A DNA stretch of 49,806 nt, from positions 1-49,806 of the forward strand of contig NZ_RHNX01000026.1 in the NCBI RefSeq assembly GCF_003946335.1, read 5' to 3'. Within the stretch, counting starts at the first letter, position 1. The number at the start of each line of letters is the position of its first letter. A model generated the notes under the pieces. The model did not search any database. It was not told the DNA's origin and was given only the letters and a program-made list of their open reading frames with translations. The translations under genes and the position numbers were made by a program. The stretch comes from Levilactobacillus fujinensis. GTDB taxonomy: Bacteria; Bacillota; Bacilli; Lactobacillales; Lactobacillaceae. Positions 16,480-24,671 of this stretch are shown piece after piece.

Positions 16480-16596
16480 CGTGGGACATCGGGCGGTTAG
16501 TTTGCGAGCATTAACGTGATAGCAGGGAGTATGCCTGACTCTGGCATAATTTCTGTTATTGGGTTAAGCGCAACAAACTGCCTGATGTCCCACGTT
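16480..16596 (+). ncRNA. Long hairpin RNA candidate after ldhD
   Basis: CGTGGGACATCGGGCGG-type left arm (16480-16506) pairs with the right arm ending CCTGATGTCCCACG (16569-16594), then AACGTGATAGCAG with CTGTTATTGGGTT, and finally a perfect TATGCC/GGCATA hairpin. Departures from Watson-Crick pairing are mostly G-U on the plus strand, which would be C-A clashes on the other strand, so a plus-strand RNA is favoured. It lies between ldhD and a strong terminator: either a 3' UTR structure or a small RNA. GTGGGACAT hairpins also recur in lactobacillus intergenic DNA. Confidence 0.5.
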
Positions 16597-16620
16597 TCGG
16601 CACCATAGTGGCGTAAATAA

Positions 16621-16669
16621 AAGTTGCTCCTTTCAGAATCTAACGATTCTGAAAGGAGCAACTTTTTGA
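16621..16669 (+). terminator. Terminator of the SDR-ldhD transcript
   Basis: A perfect 20-bp stem (AAGTTGCTCCTTTCAGAATC and complement, arms 16621-16640 and 16645-16664, 4-base loop) is followed by TTTTG. Together with the long hairpin and repeat copy 2, it accounts for most of the 514-base gap after ldhD. Confidence 0.88.
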
Positions 16670-16730
16670 GTTATGTCCCACACTCTTGGGTAGCTAAAGC
16701 CAAAATATTTACGTTACGCTTGCAATGGTG

Positions 16731-16826
16731 AGGTCGGCAGGTTACGCGATGACTGACCTAGATTGCCTAATTTTAGTCTCCGTATTGCTGTTACAACAGT
16801 CATACTAGGTATTCCCTTTAGCTAGA
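16731..16826 (+). repeat. Dispersed intergenic repeat, copy 2
   Basis: Contains GCGATGACTGACC, the core ATTGCCTAATTTTAG (about 16762-16776), CTGTTACAACAGTCATACTAGGT. ATGACTG and CAGTCAT pair perfectly across the core. Its 3' tail has diverged from the other copies. Confidence 0.7.
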
Positions 16827-16886
16827 ATCCAAAGCAATTACAACTCAAATACGCCACAAATTCTACATGTTTTGAAAGTTGGTCGG

Positions 16887-17315
16887 TTAGTCATCTAAGA
16901 ACTGCCGCAGAGCTTCTGTATGATCACCAGTCAGTGCGGACACCTTGAATATCTGCTGTGCACCAGCCCTTTTCAGCTGACCACTCGCCCAATCAATTGC
17001 AGTCTGATCGGCAATATCCGTCTTAGTGACCACACCCACTACCGGTCGCGCAAACATCGTGCTGAGCGCCTCCGGAAAGATCAAGCGTTGATCGGTCGCA
17101 CTTTGTAGCATAACAACGACGTCGACATCCATCGCCGTGGTCGCCAAGCTCGTATACATTCGCCGATGCTCAATGTATTCTCCCGGTGTATCAACAATAT
17201 TCTGGTAAAATTCTAGCGCCTGCGTCTTGTCATAGTGAATGGTCAGATCCTTCAGCCGCTGTAAGAGGGTCGTCTTACCACAGCCAATAGCACCAATAAA
17301 CATCGCTCGTTTCAT
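16887..17315 (-). CDS. pduV: PduV/EutP-type small GTPase
   Basis: A 142-residue P-loop GTPase of the EutP/PduV family. Motifs: Walker A FIGAIGCGKTT near residues 5-15, DTPGEYIEHRR near 43 (G3), and VTKTDIADQTA near 94 (G4, TKTD). In Salmonella, PduV sits on the outside of microcompartments and affects their movement. The ATG at 17315 starts one base after the stop of the DUF4430 gene, so the two are co-translated. In most pdu loci pduV is at the end of the pdu operon; here it is in the cobalamin-uptake cluster on the other side of ldhD. Confidence 0.9.
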   Translation of the reverse strand: MKRAMFIGAIGCGKTTLLQRLKDLTIHYDKTQALEFYQNIVDTPGEYIEHRRMYTSLATTAMDVDVVVMLQSATDQRLIFPEALSTMFARPVVGVVTKTDIADQTAIDWASGQLKRAGAQQIFKVSALTGDHTEALRQFLDD

Positions 17316-17316
17316 C

Positions 17317-18054
17317 TTAGTACCCCGCAGTTGTGAAGTACCAATGCACATCGTCTCCGTTAGTCACGTGCTTGACATTGGCAGCTTTGTCAATGAACTT
17401 CCCGTTGACCTTGTACTTCCAGCCACTACCGGCCTTCACATCATTTTCAGCAAGGCCGTTAATACTGCTGACATACACAGCCACACCACTTTGATAGACT
17501 AATTTTAGCTTAGATGCTTTCAGTACCGAGAACGCCGTCGCATTCTTGGAAATAGCCACCGAATCATTGAAGAACGTCTTCTTGTAGCCGGTCACGGTCA
17601 AATGCACTTTTCCAGTCGACTGCGATTTGGACGTCGACTTCTGCTCAGTCGATGTCGCCGTCTGACGCTTAGTCGCTGTCGCTTGCGTACGCTTGGCCGC
17701 CTGCTTGGTTGCCGACGACTTCTTCGTAGACCGTGCAGTCGACGACGCCTTTTGGGCCTTTACGCTAGACGTACTGGCGGCCTTAGTCGACTTTTTAGTC
17801 GTTTTAGCGCGCGTCTTAGAACTAGCCTTGCGTTTGGACGATGATGACTTCTTGTGAGCATCTTTTTTCGCCGCTACCTTTTTAGCTTGCGACGACGAAG
17901 ACGCTGCCCGACTCGAAGCAGATGAACTCTGGCTCGATGACGAACTCGTCTGCGGCGCTGTGGACTGCTGCGCATGCTGTTGCATGGCTAATGCCGTTCC
18001 CATAGTGAAAATGGTGACGACGACCGCCACAATGATCCAGACTGACTTTTTCAT
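17317..18054 (-). CDS. Membrane-anchored DUF4430 (transcobalamin beta-domain-like) protein
   Basis: A 245-residue extracytoplasmic protein. An N-terminal hydrophobic segment (about 5-24) without a lipobox acts as signal anchor. Residues about 30-150 are a low-complexity Ser/Lys/Ala/Thr stalk, suited to spanning the cell wall. Residues 150-245 form a DUF4430 domain: KVHLTVTGYKKTF, INGLAENDV, GWKYKVNGKF, DVHWYFTTAG. DUF4430 shares its fold with the C-terminal cobalamin-binding domain of intrinsic factor and transcobalamin. The upstream gene encodes a secreted alpha-toroid protein resembling the other half of those carriers. Role inferred: surface capture of cobalamin for the neighbouring ECF transporter. 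Confidence 0.85.
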   Translation of the reverse strand: MKKSVWIIVAVVVTIFTMGTALAMQQHAQQSTAPQTSSSSSQSSSASSRAASSSSQAKKVAAKKDAHKKSSSSKRKASSKTRAKTTKKSTKAASTSSVKAQKASSTARSTKKSSATKQAAKRTQATATKRQTATSTEQKSTSKSQSTGKVHLTVTGYKKTFFNDSVAISKNATAFSVLKASKLKLVYQSGVAVYVSSINGLAENDVKAGSGWKYKVNGKFIDKAANVKHVTNGDDVHWYFTTAGY

Positions 18055-18079
18055 GACTGACGCTCCTTACCCTTAAACT

Positions 18080-19132
18080 TTATTTGAACGTGTAAACCAA
18101 TTTGCTCGTGTAAGTTCCATTGTGGGCGGCACTAGCAGCAACACTCACTTGACCGTAAGCTAACGTCATACTGAAGGCATCCTTAACGGTTCCATCAGAC
18201 TTAACGTAGCTCAGCATTGCACGTAATGGTGTTGCGGTTTGGCCACTAGTCAGGGCAGTTTTGTTGATCGTCTTGAAGGCAGCCTTCGTCGTTGCTAAGC
18301 CCATGATGGCTTCGGCAGTTGAGTTGGCGTTCGCATTTTCCTTACCGTTGTAGGTGTAACCAAAGGCACCACTCTTGTAAACGGCTTTCTTTAAGTAACT
18401 CCGACCAGCAGTTGCAGCGGCAGTGACCGTCTTGTTCTTGCTCTTGCCCATGGCTAAGGCGTTCACAGCAACAGCCGTGGTGTCACTGTCGACACTGGCA
18501 ACGGTGTTGTTGTAAGCCCAGCCCTTGTTGGATTGTTGATTCTTAGCAATCTTCAAGCTTAATGAAGACTTGGAGAAAGCGGCCTTGCTAGGCTTCTTGA
18601 AGGTCTTGTTGGAAGAAACGGCAATTAAAGTCGTGCTTTGAACGTTGACCGTTTGCTTGTTCATTGACTTCTTGTACAGTGTGCTGACCAGGTTCATGGA
18701 CTTCTTAGCACCAGCTGGTGTGTACTTGGTTGGGTTTACACCAATGGCCTGGAGCCCGATAATAGCGTTAGCCAAAACAGCAGGATCACTCTTACTGGAA
18801 ACCACCAAGTTCTTCTTGATTAGCTTCTTTTGACTGGTCGTAAACTTATAGCCTTGCTTTTTCAAGCCCAACAGGAAGTCGGAGTAACCGGCAGCGGCAC
18901 CCGTAGTTGGATAAGCAGACTTGCTAAAGATTTGCGCTTTGCTAGTCAAGCCATCTTTATTGGCTTTCAGCATCTTCTTTGCGTATGTAGTTGCAGACTT
19001 GGTCTTGCTGGTCTGGTAACTCTTGCTAGCAGTCTTGACACTTGCAGCCCCTGCATCAACAACTGGTACCAAGGCACCTAAAGCCAATACTGCAGTTAGT
19101 GAAGCCGTCATTACTTTGTTCATCTTAAACAT
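18080..19132 (-). CDS. Secreted alpha/alpha-toroid protein, probable cobalamin binder
   Basis: A 350-residue secreted protein with a signal peptide (MFKMNKVM, hydrophobic core, AGA-type cleavage site near residue 29). The body is built of helical repeats of the prenyltransferase/squalene-cyclase toroid type, with SVDSDTTAVAVNALA near 215, ANANSTAEAIMGLA near 268, and a C-terminal SVAASAAHNG segment. The SVD-T-AVA-LA pattern resembles the SVDTAAMA-type motif of human intrinsic factor. I take the ATG at 19132, 10 bases after AAGGATG, rather than the GTG at 19162. The next gene encodes a DUF4430 protein and the preceding genes an ECF transporter. Cobalamin binding is inferred from this context and the two-domain likeness, not shown. 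Confidence 0.78.
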   Translation of the reverse strand: MFKMNKVMTASLTAVLALGALVPVVDAGAASVKTASKSYQTSKTKSATTYAKKMLKANKDGLTSKAQIFSKSAYPTTGAAAGYSDFLLGLKKQGYKFTTSQKKLIKKNLVVSSKSDPAVLANAIIGLQAIGVNPTKYTPAGAKKSMNLVSTLYKKSMNKQTVNVQSTTLIAVSSNKTFKKPSKAAFSKSSLSLKIAKNQQSNKGWAYNNTVASVDSDTTAVAVNALAMGKSKNKTVTAAATAGRSYLKKAVYKSGAFGYTYNGKENANANSTAEAIMGLATTKAAFKTINKTALTSGQTATPLRAMLSYVKSDGTVKDAFSMTLAYGQVSVAASAAHNGTYTSKLVYTFK

Positions 19133-19285
19133 TATCCCATCATCCTTTAAATTAAATTTCACCGATTATCTGTCGTCTTCAGCTGGTAGCTATGTCCTCC
19201 TGTGAGGCATCCCGTACCTACCAGTCCACGACTACGATCAGTGTAGGTGTAACCTGCATGTTACCATTTCTGTTTAACACACTGG

Positions 19286-19315
19286 TTCTAATCATGACTG
19301 TTCTAATCATGACTG
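19286..19315 (-). repeat. Tandem 15-bp direct repeat upstream of the toroid gene
   Basis: Two perfect head-to-tail copies of TTCTAATCATGACTG (minus strand CAGTCATGATTAGAA) lie about 155 bases before the toroid gene start. Directly repeated sites are the usual targets of AraC-family activators. The remainder of 19133-19473 has a GTAAC/GTTAC inverted repeat near 19248-19265 and a GGCCTGT/ACAGGCC hairpin near 19370-19396. I do not see a cobalamin riboswitch there. Confidence 0.6.
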
Positions 19316-19473
19316 TATTTTGAATAACGCGACCATCACTGGCTCTATAAGTTATTCAACCAATCAGCTTGGCCTGTTAGTCATCAACCACAGGCCTTAT
19401 GAAACACGGTGTTACGCCCTCTGGCGGTCACCTACCGACCCATCTATGCTAACGCTTCACCAACACGGATACC

Positions 19474-20163
19474 TTAGCTGTGCCGCTGATGACCACTTGT
19501 CATGCCCTTCGGCAAGATTTGGTACTTGGTGATCAGCCGATCCATGAGCTGTCGCCAGGGTCGATAGAGCAAGAGAATGCTAACTGCATTGGTTGCGGCG
19601 TGCAATGCGTCAAAGAGAAAACTGCTGGCAAACGCCAACAAGAAACTCGTGACGCGTAACGGCCTTACGTAAGCCAAGGCGTACCAGAGATCCATGATCC
19701 AACCGAACCAAAATCCCCATAATGCTCCCCAGACGACCAGTAACCAGACGTTATCCTTAAGCTGACTGCGTCTTAATAATCCCGTCGTCAAGCCCATCAG
19801 GCCCCACGCCAGCATTTGCCATGGCGTCCACGGTCCCTGACCTAAAAACAGGTTCGAGACCAACGCCATCATCGAGCCGCTCACAAATCCCATTTCTGGG
19901 CCCAAGCTCACAGCACTTACGATGACGACGAAGCTGGTCAGTTGCACGTTGGGAATCGCGGCCAAAGGAACCCGCCCCAGAACACCTAGCGCCACAATCA
20001 CCGCTAGAAATACCAGCAACCGGGTACTCATTTCCCGCTTTTCAAAATGCCAGTAGGCTGGCAAGATGCTAACGGCCAGGCAGCCAAAGCTGAACCAGAG
20101 ATAATGCTTGCCTTTTAGCAAGAGCATCCCCGCCAGCAGGGCCAACATCAATATGACCGGCAC
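19474..20163 (-). CDS. cbrT: ECF transporter substrate-binding (S) component, probable CbrT for cobalamin
   Basis: A 229-residue integral membrane protein with about six or seven hydrophobic helices, of the ECF S-component family related to CbrT. The characteristic stretch RVPLAAIPNVQLTSFVVIV and GPEMGFVSGSMMALVSNLF with GPWTPWQMLAWG (about 64-125) is present. S components of this type take up cobalamin in lactobacilli. Its genes for dedicated ATPase and T components are directly upstream (3-base gap to the ATPase), and putative cobalamin-capture proteins are downstream. Substrate is inferred from similarity and from the B12-dependent pdu locus nearby. Confidence 0.8.
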   Translation of the reverse strand: MPVILMLALLAGMLLLKGKHYLWFSFGCLAVSILPAYWHFEKREMSTRLLVFLAVIVALGVLGRVPLAAIPNVQLTSFVVIVSAVSLGPEMGFVSGSMMALVSNLFLGQGPWTPWQMLAWGLMGLTTGLLRRSQLKDNVWLLVVWGALWGFWFGWIMDLWYALAYVRPLRVTSFLLAFASSFLFDALHAATNAVSILLLYRPWRQLMDRLITKYQILPKGMTSGHQRHS

Positions 20164-20165
20164 GA

Positions 20166-21854
20166 TCAGGCCCCAGTTAACTTGTCGTCGTTGTTCGATT
20201 GTAACTCACCTCCCTTCGTGGTCCGTCGAACATCCTGCCAAAAGAGTGCGCTGGGTACCTGCTGTCGCAACAATCGATTGACGGCCGTCGTTGACAAAAA
20301 GTTTTTTGTGAAAAATGGTCGTGTTGCTTGCGGCGTACTGACCTGACCATCAAACATGAACGTACAGCTGGTCGCAAAGGCCGCGCAAAAGTCCATGTCG
20401 TGACTTGCCATGATAATCGTGAGCCCGGATCGGTGTGCCCGTTGTAAGATGTGCCCAATGTGTTGTTTGGTGTCCGGGTCAAGCCCTTTTGTGGGTTCAT
20501 CCAGCAAGAGAAGTTCTGGCTGTGCAATCAGAGCTAGCCCCAAACCGAGCAATTGTTGTTGACCCCCACTCAGATCAAAAGCGTTCTGAGCAGCCACTTT
20601 AGTTAAGTGGCAGGTAGCTAACATGTCCTGCACAACCTGGTCAACATCGGTACGACCCAGCAGTTTTGCCTGCGCCGTGAGCTCTGCGACCACTGTGTCG
20701 CCACTGAATTGTTCCGTCGGATTTTGTGAAAGGTATCCAATCTGTTTAATGCGTTCATTGTTTTTCAGTTTCCAAACGATTTGTTGCCGCAATCGCGCTT
20801 TACCGTGTTGCGGTTTCTGAAGACCCGCCAGAATCGTCAACAACGTCGATTTGCCCGAGCCGTTTTTACCAATAATCGCCAACCAGTCACCGGTGTGCAC
20901 GGTCAAATCAAGCTGACGAAGCACGGCCTCACCACCGTCATAATACCGCGTGATTGCCTTGGCCGTTAGTAAGGGGTCCGTGGCCACCTTGAGCTTATTT
21001 ACGTCGCCCTGGGCACTAAACTGCCAATTACCAGTCTGCAGGGCTTGGCGACCAGCTGTCACCGTTAAAGGTAACGGCTGAACTGGTAAGTCATGTGCCA
21101 AGAAAAATTCAGGAATCGGCGGCACGAACGCCCGGAGTTCCGCTGTTTGATGCATTTGGCGTAACCCATCGGAAACCGGCCCGGCATAGGTCACCCGCCC
21201 TGCCGTCAATAGAACTAACTGGTTGGCCATTGACAGAACGCGACTTAGCCGGTGCTCGGTCAGAACAATCGTAATCCCCAGCTCGTCATGTACCTGCTGC
21301 AGAATGGTCAGAAAATTCTGTGCCGTCGTCGGATCCAACTGAGCGGTGGGCTCATCGAGTAAAATGACTTCTGGCTTAAGTGCTAGGACCGAGGCCAAGT
21401 TGACCAACTGCAGTTGCCCACCGGAAAGACTATCAATAGACTGATGCAGCAACTTATCCAACCCCAAGAAGTTCGACAGCTCTGCGATGCGCATGGTCAT
21501 GGCCGCCGAATTGAAGCCGAGATTCTCCAAGGGAAAGGCCAACTCTTCGATAACTGTTGCCATGATTGGCTGTGTTTGGGGGTCTTGGGCCACGTAGCCC
21601 AGCTGTTGGGCACTGACATCACTAGACAGCGCCGTTAGCAACTGACCATGAAACATCACTTGCCCAGACGACTCGCCCGCTGGCCGCAATTCCGGCTTAA
21701 GCTGCTTGAGCAACGTCGTCTTACCACTCCCGGTAGCACCAACGATCGTCACAAAGGCCCCTGGTGCAATAGACAGTGAGATATCGTTCAAGGTCGGTTT
21801 GGCCTGCCCAGAGTAAGTAAACGTGAGATGGTCAATTTGCATTAATTCTCCCAT
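20166..21854 (-). CDS. cbrU: ECF transporter ATPase, two fused ABC domains
   Basis: A 562-residue protein with two complete ABC ATPase domains, the fused form of EcfA/EcfA'. Domain 1: Walker A GATGSGKTT near 37, signature LSGGQLQLV near 143, Walker B VILLDEPT near 164. Domain 2: GKNGSGKST near 331, signature LSGGQQQLL near 430, Walker B LLLLDEPT near 450. It powers the transporter together with the T component, whose gene it overlaps by 13 bases. A fused, gene-linked ATPase indicates a dedicated transporter rather than the shared EcfAA'T module. Confidence 0.9.
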   Translation of the reverse strand: MGELMQIDHLTFTYSGQAKPTLNDISLSIAPGAFVTIVGATGSGKTTLLKQLKPELRPAGESSGQVMFHGQLLTALSSDVSAQQLGYVAQDPQTQPIMATVIEELAFPLENLGFNSAAMTMRIAELSNFLGLDKLLHQSIDSLSGGQLQLVNLASVLALKPEVILLDEPTAQLDPTTAQNFLTILQQVHDELGITIVLTEHRLSRVLSMANQLVLLTAGRVTYAGPVSDGLRQMHQTAELRAFVPPIPEFFLAHDLPVQPLPLTVTAGRQALQTGNWQFSAQGDVNKLKVATDPLLTAKAITRYYDGGEAVLRQLDLTVHTGDWLAIIGKNGSGKSTLLTILAGLQKPQHGKARLRQQIVWKLKNNERIKQIGYLSQNPTEQFSGDTVVAELTAQAKLLGRTDVDQVVQDMLATCHLTKVAAQNAFDLSGGQQQLLGLGLALIAQPELLLLDEPTKGLDPDTKQHIGHILQRAHRSGLTIIMASHDMDFCAAFATSCTFMFDGQVSTPQATRPFFTKNFLSTTAVNRLLRQQVPSALFWQDVRRTTKGGELQSNNDDKLTGA

Positions 21855-22738
21855 AAACGATACATCCCCTCACCCAATACTGGCAGACCAACAAACGCAA
21901 GTAGCGGCAAGACCAACCACCAATCGGCACTGGTACCGACCGTCATTTGATAAACGTCAGTGGTCCAACCGAAGCCTCGCCACCGAAAACCAATAATCAC
22001 GACAAACAGGAGTAACCCACCCAGACCAAAGACAATATCGTGTGGCTGCCAGGAATAGGTTTGGTAATGACTGCGCTTGTGGGCACCGAATCCCCGTGCT
22101 TCCATCAGGACCGCCGTTTCCATTGCGGATGAGACGGAATCGATCAATAGAATACGCATGAGTCGACCGGTCTTTTGAATTCGCTGTCCCCAGGGTCCTT
22201 CCGTGACCACGATGCCCCGTGTCTTCTGGAACATCACCAGTCGTCGAAATTTCTGAGTGAACAAACTGACGAGGCGTAAAGAAATCGTCAACAGCATCGC
22301 CAGTCGGGGGACAACTGGGAATAGGAGGTAGCTAATTTTGGGCGTTGTCAAAATACCATTAAATAGAATAAACGCCAGGATCATCGCACCCAGTAGAATT
22401 GCCATCGTACAGCCGTAAAGTAGACCGGTGCGTGTTAATCGAAATGTTACGGGGCCTAACGTCAAGTGCCAAAGTAATCCGCGGCCATTTTGATTCAAAA
22501 GCAGATTGAACAGCACGATAACTGCCATCAATGAACCAACACCCTTTAATACAGAAATGATTCGCTGCCGGCTGAAGTACCAACAGCTGATGGCTAATAA
22601 TCCGCCAAATAACGCTATCGCTAAAACTAAATGATTAAAGACTAATAAGAGAGTAAATAATTCGATAAAATACACGGCAACGACCGCCGGGTGAACTTGA
22701 CTAAAAAATGATGTGCTGGCTAACGTTCCCACATTCAC
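21842..22738 (-). CDS. cbrV: ECF transporter transmembrane (T) component
   Basis: A 298-residue EcfT-type coupling protein, first gene of the cobalamin-uptake operon. Hydrophobic helices occupy residues about 20-150 and the C terminus, and the coupling-helix motif MEARGFGAHKRS near 208 contains the conserved Ala-Arg-Gly. It starts with GTG at 22738, 7 bases after GGAGGGA. A strong cre site lies about 20 bases upstream of the start, so the operon is probably repressed by CcpA when preferred sugars are present. Confidence 0.87.
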   Translation of the reverse strand: MNVGTLASTSFFSQVHPAVVAVYFIELFTLLLVFNHLVLAIALFGGLLAISCWYFSRQRIISVLKGVGSLMAVIVLFNLLLNQNGRGLLWHLTLGPVTFRLTRTGLLYGCTMAILLGAMILAFILFNGILTTPKISYLLFPVVPRLAMLLTISLRLVSLFTQKFRRLVMFQKTRGIVVTEGPWGQRIQKTGRLMRILLIDSVSSAMETAVLMEARGFGAHKRSHYQTYSWQPHDIVFGLGGLLLFVVIIGFRWRGFGWTTDVYQMTVGTSADWWLVLPLLAFVGLPVLGEGMYRLWEN

Positions 22739-22757
22739 GAGAGATCCCTCCTACTAG

Positions 22758-22771
22758 TGCAACCGCTTTCA
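22758..22771 (-). promoter_or_regulatory. cre (CcpA) site upstream of the ECF operon
   Basis: On the minus strand TGAAAGCGGTTGCA matches TGWAANCGNTNWCA at all but one degenerate position and lies 20 bases before the GTG start. It couples cobalamin uptake to carbon catabolite control, as at pduA. Confidence 0.72.
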
Positions 22772-22948
22772 GATATGTTGAACTTTGCGTCAGCAGCCGC
22801 CTGCGCACAACTAACCTGTAAGCTTAGTTTCTTCTTTCATCATGCTCATTTCATTATCAACCATTTTAGCAAATTTTACTAGGGCCCGTTCATATCAGTC
22901 TCACGTGATGACAATTTTTCAACAAATATTTTTGATTGAAAACGTAAT

Positions 22949-22963
22949 ATTGTAGATTACAAT
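22949..22963. promoter_or_regulatory. Operator-like palindrome in ECF upstream region
   Basis: ATTGTA-GAT-TACAAT, a perfect 6-bp inverted repeat, extends imperfectly outward to ACG and CGT. It lies about 210 bases before the ECF operon in otherwise gene-free DNA (22739-23032). I see no cobalamin riboswitch box in this region; a promoter is likely but not clear enough to place. Confidence 0.4.
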
Positions 22964-23032
22964 TTGCGTAAATAAACAATCACGTAGCTTCCACATTCTC
23001 TTTTTTTATTCCTTGTTCTATGCTAAAAAATA

Positions 23033-23070
23033 TATAAAAAAAGCAGTCACCTAAGATTCAGATGACCGCT
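23033..23070 (-). terminator. Terminator of rlmCD
   Basis: The minus strand reads AGCGGTCATCT, a GAATCTT loop, AGGTGACTGCT, then TTTTTTTAT. The stem is 11 bp with two G-U pairs. It lies about 60 bases after the rlmCD stop. Confidence 0.88.
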
Positions 23071-23131
23071 CCAAGTTTTACGTATAGTTCAAGGAACGTA
23101 TCCTTAACACACGTTATCTCTAACTGTTGTC

Positions 23132-24499
23132 CTACTTCTTAACCAGAACCGTGACGCTTTCCACGTGAGGTGTTTGTGGGAATTGGTCAACGGGTTGGAT
23201 CGGGCCATCAATGACGTAGCCTCGGTCTTGGAAAAGTTGGACGTCACGAACCAACGTAGCTGGGTTACAGCTCACGTAAACGATCTTCTTTGGACCCATC
23301 TTAGCGGTGGATTCAATCAGGGTTTCGGCCAGGCCCTTACGTGGTGGATCAACTACCACAACGTCGGGCTTGATGCCCGCTGCTTGCCACTGAATCATTT
23401 GATCTTCAGCCTTATCCACGAAGAAGTCCACGTTGGTCAAATGATTCTTCTGAGCGTTGACCTTGGCATCTTCAATGGCTTCGGGCACGATGTCGACCCC
23501 GTAGACTTGCTTGGCGTGCTTAGCCAGCGCTAAAGAAATCGTCCCGATACCACAGTAAGCATCGATAACGGTCTCTTCACCGGTCAAACCAGCCTTGTCG
23601 ATAGCCATTTGGTATAGCTTTTCGGTCTGTTGCGGGTTAACTTGGTAGAAGGACCGTGCAGAAATGGCAAACGTTAAGCCCATCAACGTGTCTTCAATGG
23701 TTGGCTTCCCGTAAAGGACACGGGTAACGTTCCCCATGATGACATTGGTCTTTTTGGCGTTCACGTTTAGTACGATGCTCGTCACTTCTGGCAAGGCCTT
23801 GTGAATCTGGTCAACCAGCTGTGCCTGACTGGGAATCTTTTGCGTCCGACTGATCAGGACGATCATCATTTCGTGGCTGTAGTACCCGCGGCGAACCATG
23901 ATGTTTCGAAGAACACCCTTGTCACTGATTTCGTTGTAGGCTGGAATTTCAAATTGACGAAGCAAGTCGCGCACCTTGATGATGGCGGCATCGATGGCTG
24001 GGTCTTGAATGTAGAAGTCGGTCAACGGAATCAGGTCATGACTGTGTTGCCGGTAGAAACCGGTCTCCAATTGGCCCTTGATCATTCGAACGGGCACTTG
24101 TGCCTTATTCCGGTATTGGGTTGGATTGGCCATCCCTAAGGTTGGGGCAACTTCAACGTCTTGGTGAGCCTTATTGAAAAGCTCCGCAATCTGATGTTGC
24201 TTGAACTTTAACTGCGCTGGGTAAGCCAAGTGTTGTAAGGGCGCAATCCCCGTTTGGCGGTACGTCTTATCAACGTCCTTGACCCGGTCAGGCGATTCGC
24301 TCTTCCAAGAAATGGCCCGCGCAAAACCGTAGTTCTTAGCGACCTTGGTGACCTGAATCGTTAGCTCTTCGCCAGGTAAGGCGTTTTCGATAAACAGGGG
24401 GAAATCATTGACCTTCGCGACACCCATCCCTTGATACGTCAGATCCATAATTGAAACGTCGAGCTGTTCATTTTTACTTACTGGTGCTTTAATTTTCAT
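23132..24499 (-). CDS. rlmCD: 23S rRNA (uracil-5-)-methyltransferase, RlmCD type
   Basis: A 455-residue SAM-dependent RNA m5U methyltransferase of the RumA/TrmA family. A TRAM domain covers about 1-65, and the C-terminal Rossmann domain has DAYCGIGTISLALA near 318, VVVDPPRKGL near 383 and the catalytic Cys in VSCNPATL near 410. Many family members have a Cys4 Fe-S motif (CGGC) before the LQHL segment; here the sequence is TGIAPLQHLAYPAQ, so the cluster ligands are absent. Gram-positive members with this architecture modify both U747 and U1939 of 23S rRNA. It is preceded by a structured leader. Confidence 0.9.
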   Translation of the reverse strand: MKIKAPVSKNEQLDVSIMDLTYQGMGVAKVNDFPLFIENALPGEELTIQVTKVAKNYGFARAISWKSESPDRVKDVDKTYRQTGIAPLQHLAYPAQLKFKQHQIAELFNKAHQDVEVAPTLGMANPTQYRNKAQVPVRMIKGQLETGFYRQHSHDLIPLTDFYIQDPAIDAAIIKVRDLLRQFEIPAYNEISDKGVLRNIMVRRGYYSHEMMIVLISRTQKIPSQAQLVDQIHKALPEVTSIVLNVNAKKTNVIMGNVTRVLYGKPTIEDTLMGLTFAISARSFYQVNPQQTEKLYQMAIDKAGLTGEETVIDAYCGIGTISLALAKHAKQVYGVDIVPEAIEDAKVNAQKNHLTNVDFFVDKAEDQMIQWQAAGIKPDVVVVDPPRKGLAETLIESTAKMGPKKIVYVSCNPATLVRDVQLFQDRGYVIDGPIQPVDQFPQTPHVESVTVLVKK

Positions 24500-24671
24500 A
24501 GTAACCTCAATTTCTTTAATGCTTATTCTTTTTTGTTCTAAGACAATATTTTACGACTTGTTCTGAAATGACGGTCACACCTGGTACAATCGCCACTCAC
24601 GTCAAATTTTACTGCACCTGCCATCATACATGGAAAGAGGCGCCACGTCTAGCACTGGCTACTAATAGCCC

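Noticed and set aside
17600-17960. Long open frames opposite the Ser/Lys-rich stalk
   Set aside because: They arise from the low-complexity composition of the DUF4430 protein on the other strand and have no ribosome site.
19133-19473. Cobalamin riboswitch upstream of the toroid gene
   Set aside because: Searched both this gap and 22739-23032 for the conserved B12-box and the GGGAA/GGTG core on the minus strand; neither is present.
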